Below are positions 32,845-35,759 of a DNA stretch of 35,759 nucleotides, one piece after another. This DNA is from Chloroflexota bacterium. Its GTDB lineage: Bacteria; Chloroflexota; Anaerolineae; Aggregatilineales; Phototrophicaceae. Made by a program: the position numbers and the translations under genes. Where the stretch lies: positions 1-35,759 of the forward strand of contig JAEZAF010000266.1 of the NCBI GenBank assembly GCA_023430545.1. Direction: 5' to 3'. Within the stretch, counting starts at the first letter, position 1; each line of letters starts with the position of its first letter. The notes beneath the pieces are model-generated. The model had not been told where the DNA came from. It saw only the letters and a program-made list of their open reading frames with translations, and searched no databases.

Positions 32845-34467
32845 GTGGACTTTATCTTCGGAACACTTGCCAACGATGAGCTGAAACTGGTGCATCACCG
32901 TGTGCTGCGGCGCGGTGTCCAGCATCACCATGATATGACGCCGCTTGATCCGCTGCCGGGTGAACCGGTGGTGATTACCGTCCGGGTGGGGCAGGATATT
33001 CAGGCCGACCGCGTCAGCATCTATTACACCACCGACGGCACATCCCCGGCAGGGTGGCACGGAACCGTGACGAACGGCCTGCATCTGGCGCTGGAAAAAG
33101 TCGATCTGGTGTGGGATACGCTGGCATGGGCTTATCTCGCGATCTGGCGGGTGACACTGCCCCCACAGCCGGAAGGGACGACCGTCCGCTATCGCATCAG
33201 CGCGTGGAACAGCCGTGACGATACTCTGGACGAGGTCTTCGCCGATTACCCTGAATTCAAGGCGACGACGGAACGTGCGGCAGCAGCCTTCTTTCGCGGG
33301 GAAGCCATCCCCGCTGATCCGCCCCCGGCGCTGGCTAAAACCGATACCTTTGCCTATTCGGTTGATCGCTTTCACGTCCCGCAGTGGGCGCGTGATGCGG
33401 TGATCTATCAGGTCTTTGTTGATCGTTTCTATCCCGGTCACGGTCAGGAATGGCTTCAGCCCGACAATCTCAGCGGATTTTACGGTGGGACGCTGTGGGG
33501 CGTGCGCGATCAGCTTGATTATATCGAGGCACTCGGCGCGAACTGTATCTGGCTCAGTCCGACGTTCCCCAGCCCGACGCATCACGGGTACGACATCACC
33601 GACTATCTGCATGTCGAGCCGCGTATGGGTGGAGATGAAGCCCTGCACGCACTGGTTGAGGCGGCTCATGCCCGTGGCATCCGGGTGCTGCTGGATCTCG
33701 TCGGTAACCACATCTCGAAAGAGCATCCCTATTTCATCGAGGCGCTTAACAGTCCGTCCAGCCGCTATCGCGACTGGTTCATCTTCGATGATCAGGACCC
33801 AATCGGTTATAAGACCTTCTTCGGCGTGGCGACGATGCCGTTCATCAACCTGAATTCGCCCGCCGCGCGCGCGTGGATGCTGGACATCGCCCAGTACTGG
33901 CTGCGCGAGTTCGACGTGGACGGCTACCGGCTGGATCATGCCAACGGCCCCGGCCCGGATTTCTGGGTGGATTTCCGGTCTGCCTGCCGCGCAGTGAAAC
34001 CGGACAGCTTCTCGTTTGGGGAAGTGGTCGAAGCGCCGGACATCCTGCGCGCCTATATTGGACGGCTCGATGGCCTGCTGGACTTTCACATGGAAGATGC
34101 ACTGCGCCGGACGTTTGCCTACAACACGATGACCGTGTCCGATTTCGAAGCGTTTGTCGAACGGCATTACGCCTATTTCCCGCATGACTTCCTGCTGCCG
34201 ACCTTCCTCGACAATCACGATATGGATCGCTTCCTGTTTGCGGCTAATGGTGATATCAACGCCCTGAAGCGCGCCGCGGCTGCCCAGATGCGCCTGCCGC
34301 AGCCGCCGGTGATCTACTACGGCACGGAAGTCGGGTTGAGTCAGGAGTCAGGGCGTAAGGATGGCTGGGGTCTGGAAGTCAGCCGCCTGCCGATGCTGTG
34401 GGGTGATATGCAGAATCGCGATCTGCTGGCATACTATCAGAAGCTGGTCGCCGAACGCCGCCGGTGA
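32845..34467 (+). CDS. GH13 alpha-glucan hydrolase (cyclomaltodextrinase/neopullulanase-like)
   Basis: Alpha-amylase family hydrolase acting on imported maltodextrins; it has no signal peptide and should be cytoplasmic. An N-terminal CBM34-like sandwich (about 1-140) is followed by the barrel (from about 180; DAVIYQVFVDRFYPG). All catalytic positions are present: DLVGNH (284-289), nucleophile Asp364 in DGYRLDH, acid/base Glu393 in FGEVVE, and Asp459 in LDNHD. The protein stops at residue 540 right after the barrel (LLAYYQKLVAERRR), without the C-terminal beta domain C. The GTG start has AAGGA upstream. It follows malFG, supporting an uptake-and-hydrolysis unit. Confidence 0.92.
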   Translation: MDFIFGTLANDELKLVHHRVLRRGVQHHHDMTPLDPLPGEPVVITVRVGQDIQADRVSIYYTTDGTSPAGWHGTVTNGLHLALEKVDLVWDTLAWAYLAIWRVTLPPQPEGTTVRYRISAWNSRDDTLDEVFADYPEFKATTERAAAAFFRGEAIPADPPPALAKTDTFAYSVDRFHVPQWARDAVIYQVFVDRFYPGHGQEWLQPDNLSGFYGGTLWGVRDQLDYIEALGANCIWLSPTFPSPTHHGYDITDYLHVEPRMGGDEALHALVEAAHARGIRVLLDLVGNHISKEHPYFIEALNSPSSRYRDWFIFDDQDPIGYKTFFGVATMPFINLNSPAARAWMLDIAQYWLREFDVDGYRLDHANGPGPDFWVDFRSACRAVKPDSFSFGEVVEAPDILRAYIGRLDGLLDFHMEDALRRTFAYNTMTVSDFEAFVERHYAYFPHDFLLPTFLDNHDMDRFLFAANGDINALKRAAAAQMRLPQPPVIYYGTEVGLSQESGRKDGWGLEVSRLPMLWGDMQNRDLLAYYQKLVAERRR

Positions 34468-34506
34468 ATCAGGCATCCATTTCTGCGGCATTTGCAGGAA
34501 GTTTTA

Positions 34507-35085
34507 ATGCATAACGTCCGAACCTTTCGTGTGTACTCACCAGAGCGGTTTCTTGTGCCATTGGTCGTTCTCAGCGTGCTGATCTTAGGCATCATTTATA
34601 TGATATCCGACGAAGATGTGCGCGGATTGACGATGCTGCTGCTGGGTGGAACGCTGCTGTTCTCAGGCATCCTCTCCTACTGGCTGATGACCCGTACTCG
34701 CCTCGATATCTCACCAGAGGGCATTACGTACCATGCCATCGGGTATAAAGTGCATTCCACGTGGTCGAATATCATCGGATGCGAAAAGCGCGTGCATGGC
34801 GCATTTGAACCGGAGTCGCTCATCCTGCGTGAACCCGGGCTTGAGATGTCTGGCTGGCTTGGCGCGGGTTATAAAGCCATGCCGTTCATGAATGCGGTCT
34901 CACTGGTTGGTGAGGGCAGGGTGCGCTCCACTAACCTCAGCCGGTTTGCGGATAATATCCCGGTGGGCATCTTTGACTCTGACTGGCGCATCGGTGAGAT
35001 TGGCAGCCTGATCCGGCTGTATGCCCCGCAGGTCTTCGCGAGTCAGTCGGTAGAGTCCGAAGCCGCGCGCTCACTGGTGCGGTAG
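34507..35085 (+). CDS. Two-helix membrane protein with PH-like C-terminal part
   Basis: Protein of 192 residues with no name I can give. Two membrane helices at about 15-33 (LVPLVVLSVLILGIIYMI) and 40-60 (LTMLLLGGTLLFSGILSYWL) form a hairpin. They are followed by a soluble beta-rich domain (RLDISPEGITYHAIGYKVHS, then TWSNIIGCEKRV) that resembles the bacterial PH-like pattern. ATG 34507 is preferred, with AGGAAG upstream. It starts 39 nt after the GH13 gene and may be read from the same transcript, but nothing ties it to sugar use. Confidence 0.7.
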   Translation: MHNVRTFRVYSPERFLVPLVVLSVLILGIIYMISDEDVRGLTMLLLGGTLLFSGILSYWLMTRTRLDISPEGITYHAIGYKVHSTWSNIIGCEKRVHGAFEPESLILREPGLEMSGWLGAGYKAMPFMNAVSLVGEGRVRSTNLSRFADNIPVGIFDSDWRIGEIGSLIRLYAPQVFASQSVESEAARSLVR

Positions 35086-35115
35086 TTCGTATCTGAAAAT
35101 CGGTTTCCGGCCCTG

Positions 35116-35143
35116 TCCCTGCGTTATGCGTGTTTTGCAGGGA
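35116..35143 (+). terminator. Hairpin after the two-helix membrane protein gene
   Basis: TCCCTGC / GCAGGGA with a 14-nt loop; an alternative pairing GCGTTAT / ATAACGC overlaps it. No T-run follows, so termination is uncertain. Confidence 0.35.
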
Positions 35144-35212
35144 TAACGCCTGCTACGCTCTACAGAAAACAGGTGTGTTCTGGCGTCTGGGGTTTGTGGC
35201 GGCAGCGGCGGC

Positions 35213-35322
35213 GGCGCGAAAAAAATGCGCCGGGACAACCATTTTCCCCGTAAAATCAGTGGCGGTGGCGGATTTTGTGGCGCATTTACGCCGCAAGATG
35301 CTGCTTGTGGCAACTTGCTGCT
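35213..35322. repeat. Structured intergenic repeat, copy 1
   Basis: It begins with a small hairpin around an A-run (GGCGCG, AAAAAAATGCGCC), then ATTTTCCCCGTAAAAT, a GGCGGTGGCGG block, TTTTGTGGCGCATTT and GCTTGTGGCAACTTGCTGCTG. The same succession of blocks returns about 150 bp further on. Confidence 0.55.
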
Positions 35323-35359
35323 GCTTGTAGCAGTTGCTGCTGCTGCCTGTAGCAACAAG

Positions 35360-35477
35360 TTGCTGCACAAAATTTTTGTGCGGCAACAACGGGTTTTCCC
35401 CTCAAAATGAACGGCGGCGGCAGATTTGCAGCACGATTTGGCTGCAAAGTGCTTGTAGCAACTTTGGGTTGCTGCAA
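35360..35477. repeat. Structured intergenic repeat, copy 2
   Basis: It opens with a near-perfect palindrome TTGCTGCACAAAA / TTTTGTGCGGCAA (35360-35386), then GGTTTTCCCCTCAAAAT, GGCGGCGGCAG, TTTGCAGCACGATTT and GCTTGTAGCAAC with its partner GTTGCTGCA. The order and spacing follow copy 1. Confidence 0.55.
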
Positions 35478-35635
35478 AATTCAGAAGTCCGCAGAAGAGG
35501 TATCATGCGGATTTTGTGTCGATGTTAAGGTGCAGGAACTTTACAGTGTAGCACGAATGTTCTGGTTGTGCGGTTCGAATTTTCAAACGAAGTGGACCAA
35601 AAAGCCTCCCCCCATCCCTGCGGAATAAATTTCGC

Positions 35636-35727
35636 TTTCCCTTCCCGGCATTGCAAGCAATGCTAACCGCTCGGCAAACCGGAGCTTGCTACGCAACTTC
35701 AGTTTGCATTCGGAGGGAAGGGAGAAA
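35636..35727. repeat. Branched inverted repeat
   Basis: Outer arms TTTCCCTTCCC and GGGAAGGGAGAAA enclose two hairpins: GCATTGC-AA-GCAATGC (35648-35663) and GCAAAC / GTTTGC (35674-35679, 35702-35707). The cloverleaf-like layout could be a small mobile-element derivative or a structured RNA. Confidence 0.5.
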
Positions 35728-35759
35728 ACAGGTTGTACGAAGGGCAGCATTACTTGCTG

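Larger units (their letters stand above)
35086..35759. other. Palindrome-rich non-coding region
   Basis: This last 674 bp contains no credible gene on either strand; open frames are short and biased by repeats (Ala, Gln, Pro runs). It holds two diverged copies of a structured repeat, many GCTGCT-type triplets and a branched inverted repeat, described separately. Confidence 0.6.

Noticed and set aside
32815..34218. Minus-strand open frame of 467 codons
   Set aside because: It is antisense to the GH13 hydrolase, which has all its catalytic motifs. No domain pattern or ribosome site supports the opposite strand.
35213..35477. CRISPR array
   Set aside because: Only two diverged units of more than 100 bp are present, without short identical repeats or regular unique spacers, and no cas gene is near.
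35130..35628. Several short open frames on both strands near the right edge
   Set aside because: They follow the GCTGCT and GGCGG repeats (Ala, Gln, Pro runs), overlap one another in all frames and have no ribosome sites.

Overview
The window looks like chromosomal DNA of a Chloroflexota bacterium, probably of the Anaerolineae. This is inferred from gene content and protein style, not from a marker-gene comparison. The clues are a bacterial PHAX-type RNA-binding domain, a Hanks-type kinase with a Thr/Pro-rich extracellular part, secreted proteins with TPT-rich linkers, and a nusA-ylxR-infB-rbfA-nrnA-truB-ribF cluster without rimP. GC content is moderate to high. I see no phage, insertion sequence, CRISPR array, tRNA or rRNA.

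Layout. 1-4.2 kb: a PHAX-domain protein and a MarR regulator (abutting), CdsA phosphatidate cytidylyltransferase, and an ECF-type sigma factor with a single-pass membrane protein that may be its anti-sigma partner. 4.3-9.6 kb: a large secreted glucose/sorbosone-dehydrogenase-like beta-propeller protein (minus), DNA polymerase IV with a possible SOS box, and a small STAS-like protein (minus). 9.9-19.5 kb: a transmembrane Ser/Thr kinase with SH3 and lectin-like sensor modules, an isoprenylcysteine-methyltransferase-like membrane protein, a GNAT acetyltransferase, a secreted metzincin protease, an orphan TIR-domain protein and a P1B-type metal ATPase.

19.5-28.0 kb: a transcription/translation cluster running nusA - small basic protein - ylxR - infB - rbfA - nrnA - truB - ribF. 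A strong promoter is followed by an intrinsic-terminator hairpin about 120 nt before nusA, which suggests attenuation by the operon's own product. The infB ribosome-binding site lies inside a perfect hairpin. The small gene after nusA repeats the basic C-terminal tail of NusA. These three observations are the most interesting in the window.

28.0-34.5 kb: a maltodextrin-type uptake and hydrolysis cluster. It holds a binding protein fused to an X25-like (pullulanase-type) module, MalF- and MalG-like permeases, and a GH13 hydrolase that lacks the usual domain C. No ATPase subunit is present. 34.5-35.1 kb: a small two-helix membrane protein. The last 0.67 kb is non-coding and full of palindromes, with two diverged copies of a structured repeat about 150 bp apart and a branched inverted repeat near the right edge.
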